NCBI GenBank assembly: GCA_016927595.1
Contig: JAFGMI010000021.1
Coordinates: 1-64,000, forward strand
DNA from: Melioribacteraceae bacterium
Lineage (GTDB): Bacteria > Bacteroidota > Ignavibacteria > Ignavibacteriales > Melioribacteraceae
Reading direction: 5' to 3'
DNA: 64,000 bases
Positions 34,782 through 45,098 of the stretch are shown in pieces. A program made the position numbers and the translations under genes. The first letter of the stretch is position 1; each line of letters starts with the position of its first letter. Under the pieces are notes generated by a model. The model was not told the origin of the DNA and did not search any database. It was given only the letters and a program-made list of their open reading frames with translations.

Positions 34782-35282
34782 TTAATCGATTTTATCGAAT
34801 GCATCAATAAGATCGTACTTTGTTCTGAGTAAATCCTGCGAAATAACTTTTACCTCTCCAAGAGCAGGCATGAAGTTGGTATCGCCGTTCCATCGCGGCA
34901 ACACATGAAAATGAATATGAGTATCAATTCCTGCTCCGGCTGCCTTGCCGATATTTGCTCCTATATTGAATCCGTGAGGTTTCATAACGACAGCAAGAGC
35001 ACTTGATGATTTCTGTATTAATTTCATTATTTCAATATTCTCTTCAGCGGAAAGCTCATTCAGAGATGATATATGTCTGAAAGGAACAACCATCATGTGA
35101 CCGTTATTGTACGGGTATAAATTCAAAACTACAAATGCCTTTTCACCTTTATATACCAGTAAATTTTTGTTGTCTTTTACATCCTTGGCGGCTGTTTCAC
35201 AGAAAATACAACCTTCATCCCCCTTCTTATCCTTAAAGGATTCTATATACTGAGAACGCCATGGAGACCATAATCTATCCAT
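34782..35282 (-). CDS. HIT-family hydrolase
   Basis: CIFCE...; HIHFHVLPRW histidine triad. Confidence 0.94.
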   Translation of the reverse strand: MDRLWSPWRSQYIESFKDKKGDEGCIFCETAAKDVKDNKNLLVYKGEKAFVVLNLYPYNNGHMMVVPFRHISSLNELSAEENIEIMKLIQKSSSALAVVMKPHGFNIGANIGKAAGAGIDTHIHFHVLPRWNGDTNFMPALGEVKVISQDLLRTKYDLIDAFDKID

Positions 35283-35297
35283 ACAAACCTCATAAAC

Positions 35298-35323
35298 AAA
35301 AAAGGCGGGATAATACTCCCGCC
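35298..35323 (-). terminator. Intergenic terminator between the EF-G paralogue and the HIT gene
   Basis: On minus strand GGCGGGA-GTATTA-TCCCGCC-TTTTTTG. Confidence 0.8.
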
Positions 35324-35342
35324 CTTTTCTGAATAGTTAAAT

Positions 35343-37433
35343 TTAATCTTCTTCTTTCGATTTTTGATATTCCTCTATTACCTTCGCTTCAATATCTTTA
35401 GGTACTTCTTCATAACTTGAGAACTGTCTGGAGTGAACACCTCTCCCGGAAGTTAAACTTCTAAGGTGAGTGGAATACTTATACAATTCAGCCAGAGGTA
35501 CGCGAGCCTTAATTATCTGGAAAGGTCCTTCAGAATCCATACCCAGAATTTTACCTCTCCTGCTAGAAATATCGCCCATAACATCGCCCATGTATTCTTC
35601 GGGTACTTTAACTGTAATTTCGTAAATCGGTTCAAGTATTACAGGTTTTGCTTCCATAAAGCCTTTCTTGAAAGCTTGTGATGCTGCAATTTTGAAAGAT
35701 ACTTCATCGGAGTCGACGTTATGGAAGGAGCCGAAATGCAGTGTGACTTTTACATCAATAACTTTGCTGCCGGTTAAAACTCCCTTAGTCATAATCTCGT
35801 TTAATCCTTTCTCAACTGCAGGTATAAATCTGCCGGGAACAACTCCGCCTACAATTGCATCAACAAATTCAAATCCTGTACCTCTGGGCAGCGGTTCAAG
35901 TTTCAGAACAACATGACCGTATTGACCTCTGCCGCCAGATTGCTTCTTATGCTTGTACTCTGCGTTCTCAACAACACCCTTAATTGTTTCTCTGTACGGA
36001 ATTCTCGGCTCAACTATATCTACCTCTACTCCATATCTGTCCTTTAACAATTTGACAGCGAGATCCAGTTGTAGTTCACCCTGACCTGATAAAATAGTCT
36101 GCGACAATTCGGGATCGTAATGAACAGAAAGGGTCGGATCTTCTTCATGTGCTATATGAAGACCTGTTGATATTTTATCCTCATCCCCTTTAGCTCGAGG
36201 TTTAATGGCACCTCTGATAACCGCTACAGGGACTTCGAAAGAATCGATTATAACCGAATAATTTTTTGAAGCAAGAGTATTACCGGTATGGGTATCTTTA
36301 AGTTTTACAACTGCTCCGATATCGCCTGCATTAAGCTTTGAAACTTCTTTTCTGTTTTTGCCATTTAATACAAATAACTGTCCGATTCTTTCGGATTTAT
36401 TATTTTTCGTGTTCATCAGATCGATACCGGCACTTACACTTCCGGACATAACCTTGAATATTGATAACTCACCGACATGCTGTTCGGAAAGTGATTTAAA
36501 TACGAGTAAAGATGGTTCGCCTTTCTCGTCACATTTAATTTCAACGGGACTGTCATTGCCTGCGAGAGTACCCGTCATAGGTTTTCTTTCGTTTGGAGCA
36601 GGGAAATATTCTGCAACGAAGTCGAGGAAGTTGTTCAGACCAACTCCTTTAGCTGCCGAAACTGCAAAAACGGGTACGAATGAACCGTTAACAATCGCCT
36701 TCTTAAGTCCGCTTGTGAGATCTTCTTCACTTAGAGTGCCTTCCTCAAAAAATTTATTCATCAATTCTTCACTGGATTCGGCAATTTTCTCTATTAATTC
36801 CTCACGCATCGATTCAGCTTCATCTTTATGATCTGCTGAAATATCATTTATCTTAACATCATTGGAATTAATATCAACATAGGTGAATTCCTTCATCTTA
36901 ATTATATCAACAACCGATGTAAAGTTTAATCCTTCGTTAGCCGGAAAGGAGATAACAGTTGCATCCTTGCTTAAACGGCTTCTGACCATTTCGACTGTTT
37001 CATTAAAATTAGAATGTTCATTATCCACTTTATTAATCAGAACTGCTCCCGGAATACTTTTGCGGACTACATAATCCCATGTAGATTCTGTTCCTACTTC
37101 AACTCCTTCGGCAGATTTAACAACAACTACTGCCGTATCACTTACGTGCAGACTACTGAACACCTGACCTATAAAATCAGAATAGCCCGGTGTATCAAGA
37201 ATATTGATCTTTTTATTATTCCATTCAATATGCAGAGCGGATGAAGAGATTGATATCTGCTTATCTATTTCATTTTTATTAAAGTCGGAAATAGTATTTC
37301 CTTCTTCAATTTTACCTATCCTGTTTGTTTCGCCGGCTTTATAAAGTAATACTTCCGAAATGGAAGTTTTGCCGCTGCCTCCATGACCAATAAAAGCTAT
37401 ATTCCGGATTGATTCCGCAGTGTACTCTTTCAA
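35343..37433 (-). CDS. Elongation factor G paralogue (EF-G-like GTPase)
   Basis: GHGGSGKTSISE, DTPGYSDF, NKVD, EF-G domains II-V (RGQYGHVVLKLEPLPRGTGFEF; SRRGKILGMDSEG). Confidence 0.93.
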   Translation of the reverse strand: MKEYTAESIRNIAFIGHGGSGKTSISEVLLYKAGETNRIGKIEEGNTISDFNKNEIDKQISISSSALHIEWNNKKINILDTPGYSDFIGQVFSSLHVSDTAVVVVKSAEGVEVGTESTWDYVVRKSIPGAVLINKVDNEHSNFNETVEMVRSRLSKDATVISFPANEGLNFTSVVDIIKMKEFTYVDINSNDVKINDISADHKDEAESMREELIEKIAESSEELMNKFFEEGTLSEEDLTSGLKKAIVNGSFVPVFAVSAAKGVGLNNFLDFVAEYFPAPNERKPMTGTLAGNDSPVEIKCDEKGEPSLLVFKSLSEQHVGELSIFKVMSGSVSAGIDLMNTKNNKSERIGQLFVLNGKNRKEVSKLNAGDIGAVVKLKDTHTGNTLASKNYSVIIDSFEVPVAVIRGAIKPRAKGDEDKISTGLHIAHEEDPTLSVHYDPELSQTILSGQGELQLDLAVKLLKDRYGVEVDIVEPRIPYRETIKGVVENAEYKHKKQSGGRGQYGHVVLKLEPLPRGTGFEFVDAIVGGVVPGRFIPAVEKGLNEIMTKGVLTGSKVIDVKVTLHFGSFHNVDSDEVSFKIAASQAFKKGFMEAKPVILEPIYEITVKVPEEYMGDVMGDISSRRGKILGMDSEGPFQIIKARVPLAELYKYSTHLRSLTSGRGVHSRQFSSYEEVPKDIEAKVIEEYQKSKEED

Positions 37434-37466
37434 CTTGTCTCTCCTGATTTAATTTCCGATTCAATA

Positions 37467-37844
37467 TTATTTTGATATGTCTTTTACAAATGCTGAAAAT
37501 CCTTTTATTATGGCTTTCAGATTATTTATAAAGATTATTATCTGGTTATCTGCCGTTTCACTTTTAAATCTGTCCTTAAAACTGACAATTTTAGATTTAA
37601 CTTCCTCAATCGTATCGTTCAAATCCGATACCTGCTTTTTAGCAGTTGAACTAACTTCAAGAGCCTGTTCAGTAATTTGATTAAGATTCTTAATTACCGG
37701 AATAGTCTCATCAGTTAAATCATGTATATCCTTTTTTATCGAATCTACAGATTCGCTTAATTTATTGAGTGAAATTATCAAATAAATACAAAGTGCCGAA
37801 CCGGCGATCAACAGTACCGCCAAAAGTATATCTATTAAAGTCAT
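37467..37844 (-). CDS. DUF948-like membrane-anchored coiled-coil protein
   Basis: N-terminal TM then heptad-rich LNKLSESVDSIKKDIHDLTDETIPVIKNLNQITEQ. Confidence 0.7.
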   Translation of the reverse strand: MTLIDILLAVLLIAGSALCIYLIISLNKLSESVDSIKKDIHDLTDETIPVIKNLNQITEQALEVSSTAKKQVSDLNDTIEEVKSKIVSFKDRFKSETADNQIIIFINNLKAIIKGFSAFVKDISK

Positions 37845-37862
37845 AACCCAACCAAAATTATA

Positions 37863-38279
37863 TTATGCGTCTTTTTCAGACTTATACGTATCTAAACCGG
37901 CTTTAACGGCTGATTTAAGCTTATCCCCTTTTTTCTCCAGGGATTTTTTCCCTTCTTCCACGTACTCACCGGTTTTTTTCTTGGCATTCTCAAGTATTTC
38001 TTCAGCCTCTTCCAGAAGAGCATCAACTTTCTCTTTGGCTTCGGTAATCAATTTCTCAGACTTATTCTTACCGTCATTGATAAGTTTGTTAGCCTTCTCT
38101 TTTGCATGTTCCAGATATTCCTCAGTTTCTTTGAAGAATTCATCCGATTTTTCACGTATATCTCCCCTGAGTTCCTTACCGGATTTAGGAGCGTATAACA
38201 AGGCTATTACAGAACCAACTATAGATCCTGTCAGAAAACCTACTATTAAACCTTTGCCTAATCCATTATCATCTGCCAT
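37863..38279 (-). CDS. YtxH-domain protein
   Basis: GLIVGFLTGSIVGSVIALLYAPKSGKELRGDIREK. Confidence 0.88.
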   Translation of the reverse strand: MADDNGLGKGLIVGFLTGSIVGSVIALLYAPKSGKELRGDIREKSDEFFKETEEYLEHAKEKANKLINDGKNKSEKLITEAKEKVDALLEEAEEILENAKKKTGEYVEEGKKSLEKKGDKLKSAVKAGLDTYKSEKDA

Positions 38280-38369
38280 AGTGACCTCCTAAAGTTTAAA
38301 AATTGGATTTTAAACATACCAACAGACATGCCTAAAATCAAGGATATAAGGGTCTGTATAATATCATGT

Positions 38370-39620
38370 TTATAAATTTTTTACAATCCGTCCGGCATAT
38401 GCAGAACATTTTACTGATTTTACGCCACTCATCCGGTTAGCGAGGTCGTATGTAACATATTTTGACTTTATTGTTTTTTTGATCGCATTTTCGATGATTA
38501 CTGCTGCCTCACTCCAGCCAATATACCGGAGCATAAGTACTCCCGACAGAATCAGCGAAGTCGGATTAATCTTATCCATTCCGGCATATTTCGGAGCAGA
38601 ACCGTGTGAAGCCTCGAATACACAAATGCTGTAACTCATATTTGCACCCGGCGCTAAGCCAAGTCCGCCTATCTGCGCAGCACATGCATCGGATAAATAG
38701 TCTCCAATCATATTAGGCGTGGCTAAAATTTCGAAATCGCCCGGTCTGAAGAGCAATTGCTGAAACATGCTGTCAATAATCCGGTCGTTTATGAGAATTT
38801 TTCCGGAAGGTATTTTACCTTTATATTTCCTATCCAATTCTTCTTCTGTTATGGTAATATCTGGGAAAAATTTCCTTGCTGCGTGGTAGCCCCAATCTTT
38901 AAATGAACCGTCAGTATATTTCATTATATTTCCTTTGTGAACCAGGGTTACGGTTTTTCTTTTATTCTCAATTGCATATTCAATTGCTTTTTTTACCAGT
39001 CTTATTGAAGCGAACTCGCTAATTGTTTTTATACCTATGCCTGATCCCGGGCTTATATTCTTTTTGAATTTTTGCGAAATGAATCCGATAACTTCCTTTG
39101 CGTCTTTCGAGTTTGCCTTAAATTCTATACCGGTATAAACATCTTCAGTGTTTTCCCTGAAAATAACTACATCGAGATTTCCTGGTTTTTTAACCGGACT
39201 AGGAACACCTGAAAAATATTTTACAGGACGAATGCATGCAAACAGATCAAGCTTTTGTCTCAATGCAACGTTAATACTTCGTATTCCTCCACTCACTGGA
39301 GTAGTAAGAGGTCCTTTGATAGCTACCTGATATTCTTTAATTGCATCAACTGTTTCTTTGGGCAACCATTGATTCTTGCCATAAATCTTGACCGCTTTTC
39401 TACCCGCATATATTTCCATCCAGTTTATTTTGCGTTTGGAATTGTATGCTTTTATAACAGCATTGTCGATAACTGACTTTGTAGCTTTCCAGATGTCGGG
39501 TCCGATTCCATCTCCTTCAATAAAAGGGATTATAGGGTTATCCGGAACAATGAGCCTGTCACCGTCAACATCAATTCTTTCCCCCGCCTTTGGAATTTTA
39601 ATGTGTCTGAATTTTTTCAT
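38370..39620 (-). CDS. icd: Isocitrate dehydrogenase (NADP-type)
   Basis: [77 protein letters not shown]. Confidence 0.95.
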   Translation of the reverse strand: MKKFRHIKIPKAGERIDVDGDRLIVPDNPIIPFIEGDGIGPDIWKATKSVIDNAVIKAYNSKRKINWMEIYAGRKAVKIYGKNQWLPKETVDAIKEYQVAIKGPLTTPVSGGIRSINVALRQKLDLFACIRPVKYFSGVPSPVKKPGNLDVVIFRENTEDVYTGIEFKANSKDAKEVIGFISQKFKKNISPGSGIGIKTISEFASIRLVKKAIEYAIENKRKTVTLVHKGNIMKYTDGSFKDWGYHAARKFFPDITITEEELDRKYKGKIPSGKILINDRIIDSMFQQLLFRPGDFEILATPNMIGDYLSDACAAQIGGLGLAPGANMSYSICVFEASHGSAPKYAGMDKINPTSLILSGVLMLRYIGWSEAAVIIENAIKKTIKSKYVTYDLANRMSGVKSVKCSAYAGRIVKNL

Positions 39621-39638
39621 TTGAGACCTCTGGCAATA

Positions 39639-40586
39639 TTACTGTTCTTTTAATACACCATATATTTTCTGGTAAAAGATCAAACTGATAATACCAACAA
39701 ATAATGCAAACCAAAGGGTAGCAATTCTTATCAACAGAGTTGAGGCAACCGCAATTTCTTTATCCAATCCATTTTGTAAAATGAGGTAAGTAAGAGAACC
39801 GTCTGTAATTCCCAGTCCTCCCGGCAGCATGGAAATGGATCCTAAAATTGTTGAGAAAGCATAAGTGAATGAAGCCCAGAATAAAGATATTTCCTTGCTA
39901 AAATTACTGAGAATTAAATAAAAACCAAAACACTCGAAAAACCATGCTGTAAAACTAAGCAGGATCATATTAAAAAGATGTCTGGGACGAACAAGTATAT
40001 ATGCACTTTCATACGCCTTGAATATTTCGGGTCCGTACTTTTTTATGACAGGAATCTTTCCGATTATTTTAATCAGGAATGTTCCTATGTCTTTTATTCC
40101 TATACTCAGTACAAGAGCGATGAAAAGTATTGATGTAATTATAATTATATTGAGTCCGGCATCGAATACTATTCCACCGGCAACTGCAATTATCAGCAAT
40201 GACAAAAAATCTGTAATTCGTTCTACAAGTACGATTGGGGCTGATCTGCTGACGGCGATACCATGATTCTGTTTAAGCATAAAACTTTTTAATAACTCAC
40301 CGAATTTCCCCGGTGTTACACTCATCACTAATCCTGATAAAAATATTATTAAGGATTCATTATGACTGATACGTATATCGAGGCAATGAAGATAATAATG
40401 CCACTTAAGAAATCTCGAGTAATAATTAAGCAATGAAAGTCCAAGAACCAATGCGAGCGGCAGGAATCCGAACTGATAGAAGAGATTAATTACTGAATTA
40501 TAATCGGCATAAACAGTAAGCAACAGATAGATAAGAGATGCAGCAATAATGGTATAGATGATATGCTTTTTAATTTTTGAAAGCAA
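39639..40586 (-). CDS. UPF0104/LPG-synthase TM-region flippase-like protein
   Basis: GLVMSVTPGKFGELLKSFML, SMLPGGLGITDGSLTYLI. Confidence 0.88.
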   Translation of the reverse strand: MLSKIKKHIIYTIIAASLIYLLLTVYADYNSVINLFYQFGFLPLALVLGLSLLNYYSRFLKWHYYLHCLDIRISHNESLIIFLSGLVMSVTPGKFGELLKSFMLKQNHGIAVSRSAPIVLVERITDFLSLLIIAVAGGIVFDAGLNIIIITSILFIALVLSIGIKDIGTFLIKIIGKIPVIKKYGPEIFKAYESAYILVRPRHLFNMILLSFTAWFFECFGFYLILSNFSKEISLFWASFTYAFSTILGSISMLPGGLGITDGSLTYLILQNGLDKEIAVASTLLIRIATLWFALFVGIISLIFYQKIYGVLKEQ

Positions 40587-41165
40587 TCAAACCACCTTTT
40601 GTATCATTTCATAAAGTCGTGATAACGGCAATCCAACAACGTTATAATAACAGCCCTCAATTTTTTTAACGAACACCGAACCGAAATCATCCTGAATACC
40701 GTAAGCGCCCGCTTTATCCATAGGACTACCGGATTCGACATAATCTTTAATAAGTTTATCATCGAGCTTGTTAAAAGTAACGCCTGTTTTAACATAATCG
40801 ACAAGAGTTTTGCCGTTGACGGTATTAAATAAAGCTAAGCCTGTGTACACAAAATGCTTGTTATTACTTAACTTATTGAGAATTCTTACCGCATCTTCTT
40901 TATCGGTTGGTTTGCCAATTATTTTTTTATCAAGTACAACTATCGTATCTGCTGTTATTATTATTCCTCTTTTCACTCTGGATTTAGCAAGCGACATTTT
41001 TTCAAGCGACAATCTTTTTACAGTTCTTATCGGATGTTCACCATCCAGTATCTCTTCCTTCAATTCCACATGGAAAGAATTAAATTTCAGATTTAATTGT
41101 TTAAGAAGTTTTCTCCGGCGCGGTGATTTAGAAGCTAAATAGAGTGGCACACTAAGTACAATCAT
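40587..41165 (-). CDS. maf: Maf-family nucleotide pyrophosphatase
   Basis: YLASKSPRRRKLLKQL, ADTIVVLDKKIIGKPTDKEDA, DKAGAYGIQDDFGSVFVKKIEGCYYNVVGLPL. Confidence 0.95.
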   Translation of the reverse strand: MIVLSVPLYLASKSPRRRKLLKQLNLKFNSFHVELKEEILDGEHPIRTVKRLSLEKMSLAKSRVKRGIIITADTIVVLDKKIIGKPTDKEDAVRILNKLSNNKHFVYTGLALFNTVNGKTLVDYVKTGVTFNKLDDKLIKDYVESGSPMDKAGAYGIQDDFGSVFVKKIEGCYYNVVGLPLSRLYEMIQKVV

Positions 41166-41193
41166 AAAAAATCAGGAAAAGCTGAAGGATGGA

Positions 41194-41598
41194 TTATCTA
41201 AACAACGCTTTAATACTACCCCAGGTTCTTTTAACGGTTGTAGTAGTAGAGTGAACAACCTGTATATCGTTTGAATAAGTCGGTTGCGAACCGTCGTTAT
41301 TAACTATTTTAATTCTATATGTATAGAGCTGGTCGTTGGATTTGAAAACATTTTCATCAATATATTCATAATTCTGATCCTGGCGCGTATTAACCGTAGC
41401 AATCTCGATAAAGTCGTCATTGTTTACACTTTTTCTTTCAATAACAAAATGTTTAACGTTTACTTCAACTCCGGTTTGCCATCGAATAATTATATTTCCT
41501 CCGGAACTTTCTGCGGTGGGTGCAGTCGGGAATGTAGCATATCCATATAAAATTGTTACTGCCGCAAGTAGAAGAATTGTAAAAAAAGTTCTTTTCAT
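41194..41598 (-). CDS. Secreted fibronectin type III-like protein
   Basis: Signal peptide; IIIRWQTGVEVNVKHFVIERKS...YTYRIKIVNNDGSQPTYSNDI. Confidence 0.7.
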   Translation of the reverse strand: MKRTFFTILLLAAVTILYGYATFPTAPTAESSGGNIIIRWQTGVEVNVKHFVIERKSVNNDDFIEIATVNTRQDQNYEYIDENVFKSNDQLYTYRIKIVNNDGSQPTYSNDIQVVHSTTTTVKRTWGSIKALFR

Positions 41599-41659
41599 GG
41601 CAAAAATATATTTTTTCTGGACATAATAGTCAAGTAAATAATTATTGAAAAATAATTTA

Positions 41660-43021
41660 CTAGGAGGAACTATCGCCTTTTTTATACTGCCAGCTGCCGT
41701 ATTTGAACTTTAGAAACATCATCAGCGAATAGATTATTACATAAAACGGTAAAGCCGCCCATGCTCCCAGCAATCCGAAATCGAAAACAATACCGAGTAA
41801 ATATGCTGCCGGTAAAAAAATTATCCAATTAGCGACGATATCCGACATCATTACAAAAAAAGATTCACCAACTGCTTGTAATGAATTTGCCAGTACGACA
41901 CCGATGGCATAAAAAACCTGTCCGAACCCTGCAATACGCAAAGCTGGTACTGCAGCATCAATAACCTGCTGATCCTCGGTTATTAATATTAAAATCAACT
42001 GCGGAACTGCAATAAATATTATTCCAATCAGCAATGTATAAGCTGATGCAATTTTACTCGTTTTAAAACCATAAAATTTGGCTTTCTTAATATCTCTGCT
42101 TCCATATGAAGTACCTACAAGCGTCTGAACAGCAATACCAAATCCAAAACAGGGCATCATAGAAAATAGTAATGCTGAAATAATTACCTGACTGACAGCC
42201 TGTTCCAAAGTACCGATTATTCCAGTTATTGCTACAAAAATTAAAAAACCAATTAGTATAAACACATTCTGAAATGAAACCGGCAGTGAAATTCTGATAA
42301 TTCTTTCGGCAAGTTCTCTGCTGAAATGAAAAAAATTATAATAGAGGTATTTTTTTCTGTAATCCGATAATAAAGCAACGGAAATATAAAACAGAACATC
42401 GCACATAGTTGCAAGAGTTGAACCGATTCCGGCACCAGCCAGACCCATTCCTTTTAATCCGAAAGCGCCGAATATGAAAATATAATTAAAAATAATATTC
42501 AAAAAATTTACCAGTATTCCGGAATACATGAATATTTTAGTTTTCCCAATACCAAAGAAAAACCCTCTGTATGCGACTGAAATCAGAAAGAAAGGTATAC
42601 CCATGAAACGGAAATGCAGATAATCTCCGGCGAGTATTCCCACGACCGGATCTTTGCTGAAAAAATCAGCGATCTGATATGAAAAAAAAACACCTGTAGA
42701 AGCAACGATACCACCTATCAGTATTGATATTACTAAAGATGTATTCAATACTTCGCCGCATTTGCGGTAGTTTCCCGATCCGTAATTCCTGGCTACCAGT
42801 ACGTGCGTTCCGGTTGCAAGGCTCGAAAAAAAACTAATAAGTGCCCAGGTAGCCAGCACGCCGACACCCATGGCAGCGAGCGCATATGTTGCAGTTTCAA
42901 GGCGTCCTATCATCGCAGTATCCACAAGAGAAACTATCATCTGCGTTGATAACCCCGCAATCGCCGGTAATGCAAGCCTCAGTATTTTACGGTATTCGAT
43001 TATTAATTCGGATTTAGTCAT
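41660..43021 (-). CDS. MATE-family efflux transporter
   Basis: LRLALPAIAGLSTQMIVSLVDTAMIGRL; second half GFGIAVQTLVGTSYGSRD. Confidence 0.94.
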   Translation of the reverse strand: MTKSELIIEYRKILRLALPAIAGLSTQMIVSLVDTAMIGRLETATYALAAMGVGVLATWALISFFSSLATGTHVLVARNYGSGNYRKCGEVLNTSLVISILIGGIVASTGVFFSYQIADFFSKDPVVGILAGDYLHFRFMGIPFFLISVAYRGFFFGIGKTKIFMYSGILVNFLNIIFNYIFIFGAFGLKGMGLAGAGIGSTLATMCDVLFYISVALLSDYRKKYLYYNFFHFSRELAERIIRISLPVSFQNVFILIGFLIFVAITGIIGTLEQAVSQVIISALLFSMMPCFGFGIAVQTLVGTSYGSRDIKKAKFYGFKTSKIASAYTLLIGIIFIAVPQLILILITEDQQVIDAAVPALRIAGFGQVFYAIGVVLANSLQAVGESFFVMMSDIVANWIIFLPAAYLLGIVFDFGLLGAWAALPFYVIIYSLMMFLKFKYGSWQYKKGDSSS

Positions 43022-43248
43022 TAAATCTAAAGGGAAAGCGATATTAAACTAATTACTAGTCCGCAAAAAATAGTTAAAAACAAATTCTGATTCCAAATAT
43101 ATTTTAGTATTTGAAGTATTGCTAAATCCGGCTAAACCATTGTAATAAAAGATATTTTGATTATATCTAATTATACAATTTATTTATTGCTTCATTTTTA
43201 TTATTTTTTCCATCATATTATTGCTTAACCATCTGAGGAAATACTTTC

Positions 43249-43818
43249 ATGACAAAGCAAGAAGAAATCAAATTCTTACTCACAACATACGGAATTAAAC
43301 AAAGTTGGGTAGCAGAAAAAATAGGTATTAAAAACCAGACACTCACATTTCTGCTCAATGACATCGAAAAATTCGACGATGAGCTTTATGGAACGATAAA
43401 GGAATTAATTGACAAGTATCAGTATGATTTAGGTTTCGACGATCATGATAAGACAACGGAAGAATTGGAACTTTTTGATGAAAATCAATTGAAAAAAGGA
43501 ATCGGCAACAGGATTAGAATATTTGCAAAGAGAAAATACAGCACTTTGAAAAAACTTGCTGAAGCAATGGATATATCGCCCCAGCAGTTACAGCAGTATA
43601 TAAGCGGTAACCGTGAGCCGGGTTCAAGAATATTAATTAAATTTATGAGACTCGGGTGCGATATAAACTGGTTATTAGGCGGTTCTGAAAGTATTGAGTC
43701 CTACAGGATATACAAACTTGAAAATGAGATCAGGAAATTACAAATAGCGTTATCCCAGATCGAGAGTATCTCATCAGGTTCTATCCATCCTCATCATAAG
43801 GAGCAAAGTGGTGGATAA
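43249..43818 (+). CDS. Tandem helix-turn-helix (XRE-like) regulator
   Basis: N-terminal HTH-like IKQSWVAEKIGIKNQTLTFLLN and second HTH LKKLAEAMDISPQQLQQYISGNREPGSRILIKFMRLGCDINWLLGG. Confidence 0.82.
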   Translation: MTKQEEIKFLLTTYGIKQSWVAEKIGIKNQTLTFLLNDIEKFDDELYGTIKELIDKYQYDLGFDDHDKTTEELELFDENQLKKGIGNRIRIFAKRKYSTLKKLAEAMDISPQQLQQYISGNREPGSRILIKFMRLGCDINWLLGGSESIESYRIYKLENEIRKLQIALSQIESISSGSIHPHHKEQSGG

Positions 43819-43906
43819 AAAAAACAATGCCTTCGATAACCGGGTTATGATAATATCTGTAGTAATTTTAATAATACTAACAGCAATAGTAAACCTGATT
43901 ATCTGA
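43811..43906 (+). CDS. Putative 31-aa single-pass membrane peptide overlapping the HTH gene 3' end
   Basis: GTG GAT AAA...TGA: MDKKNNAFDNRVMIISVVILIILTAIVNLII; AAGGAG RBS at 43798-43803 (7-nt spacing). Below the ORF-track size cutoff. Confidence 0.55.
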   Translation: MDKKNNAFDNRVMIISVVILIILTAIVNLII

Positions 43907-44060
43907 ACATAATTCATGTGTTTAAAAAATCTCATTCCATGTTCATAATTCCCGAAGCATTTCAATCCCGTGTTTAAACCGAAAAAGTGTTGGCTATAAA
44001 CTTAAATATTAAGTCGGCTGATAATAGGATTTAGTGAATCTTCTGATATGGTTGTTAAAG

Positions 44061-44585
44061 TCAGTTGATAACTTCTATGATTGTATTTTTTTCTGTGATC
44101 TCTGCTCTTATCCTGACGAAATTTTTACCATCATCCCCGGTTTCAATTCCCTGAGCAGCAACAATAATCCTTTTCGGTTCCATCGTAAAATTAAATGTAC
44201 CCTGTTGTGTGCTTATAATTATTCCCGATTGTTCACTGTCGCCGTTTTTCTTTTTTAATAATCCCTTCGCTTTCCCTCCCGATTTTTCCAGACCCTTGCC
44301 TTTTGATTTTGTTGTATCCTCCTTTTCTTCGTCTGAAGATATATCCTCGGAGGTATACAATGCTGAATGCGGTTCCCAGCCTATAAATGAACCGCCGCCG
44401 CCGTTCTGTTCGACAGGCTTTTTATAATATGCAATTGCCATATCGGAAAATAAATAAATTTTATTGGTAAGATAATCTCTGTTGGCTTGTGCTGCTGAAG
44501 TTACAAAAATATCTATTGCTACGAAGATAGCAATTCCGACAAGTATAATCCCCAGAGTTATTAAAAGCAGTTGTTGTTGACCCAC
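44061..44585 (-). CDS. Hypothetical protein with N-terminal TM (pilin-like) segment
   Basis: MGQQQLLLITLGIILVGIAIFVAIDIF then Lys/Gly-rich region. Confidence 0.7.
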   Translation of the reverse strand: MGQQQLLLITLGIILVGIAIFVAIDIFVTSAAQANRDYLTNKIYLFSDMAIAYYKKPVEQNGGGGSFIGWEPHSALYTSEDISSDEEKEDTTKSKGKGLEKSGGKAKGLLKKKNGDSEQSGIIISTQQGTFNFTMEPKRIIVAAQGIETGDDGKNFVRIRAEITEKNTIIEVIN

Positions 44586-44939
44586 AGTAGCTCCCCAGCT
44601 GTTCGGTCTTTTAATTAGTTGAAACTGATACTGAATATCTAATTACTATATTCAACTTCAATAATTAGTTGATTGTAATTGTCTTTTTGCCCGATTACGC
44701 TGGTAAATATATCAAAATAATACCTTCGAAACTACTGAAATTAAACGGAGGAATTGAATAGTTGACTAGCGAATCTGAGCTGAATTTTTGCTTTTCATTT
44801 TCAATATGATGTTAAAAATTTAATTATTGTCTGGTAATTGATCAGGGTATGCTTCAGGTTTACAGTTATTCTCTTTTCCTGTATTCACAACCGTAGTTCC
44901 GAGCGATGTGAGTGTTTTGTCTTCGGACTTCGCCGTGAT

Positions 44940-44971
44940 AGGCTTCGTTCCTCTTAAACGGAACGAAGCCT
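44940..44971. repeat. Perfect 11-12 bp inverted repeat 3' of tRNA-Ala
   Basis: GGCTTCGTTCC-TCTTAAAC-GGAACGAAGCC (44941-44970), plus an outer A-T pair; no T-tract on either side. Confidence 0.75.
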
Positions 44972-44973
44972 TG

Positions 44974-45046
44974 TGGAGCTAAGCGGGTTCGAACCGCTGA
45001 CCTTTTGACTGCCAGTCAAACGCTCTCCCAACTGAGCTATAGCCCC
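44974..45046 (-). tRNA. tRNA-Ala (anticodon GGC)
   Basis: GGGGCTATAGCTCAGTTGGGAGAGCGTTTGACTGGCAGTCAAAAGGTCAGCGGTTCGAACCCGCTTAGCTCCA; cloverleaf, G3:U70, anticodon loop CTGGCAG, CCA not encoded. Confidence 0.97.
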
Positions 45047-45098
45047 GTATCAATAAAATTAACGGTGTAAAAGTAATTAAGTTATATTGTTTTGTCAA

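Noticed and set aside
44613-44672. Direct repeat AATTAGTTGA (44613-44622 and 44663-44672)
   Set aside because: 10-bp AT-rich repeat upstream of the 44061..44585 gene; likely chance, no further copies or symmetry.
44586-44940. Possible ncRNA or decayed gene in the gap before tRNA-Ala
   Set aside because: No convincing ORF, promoter or secondary-structure signature beyond the hairpin already listed.
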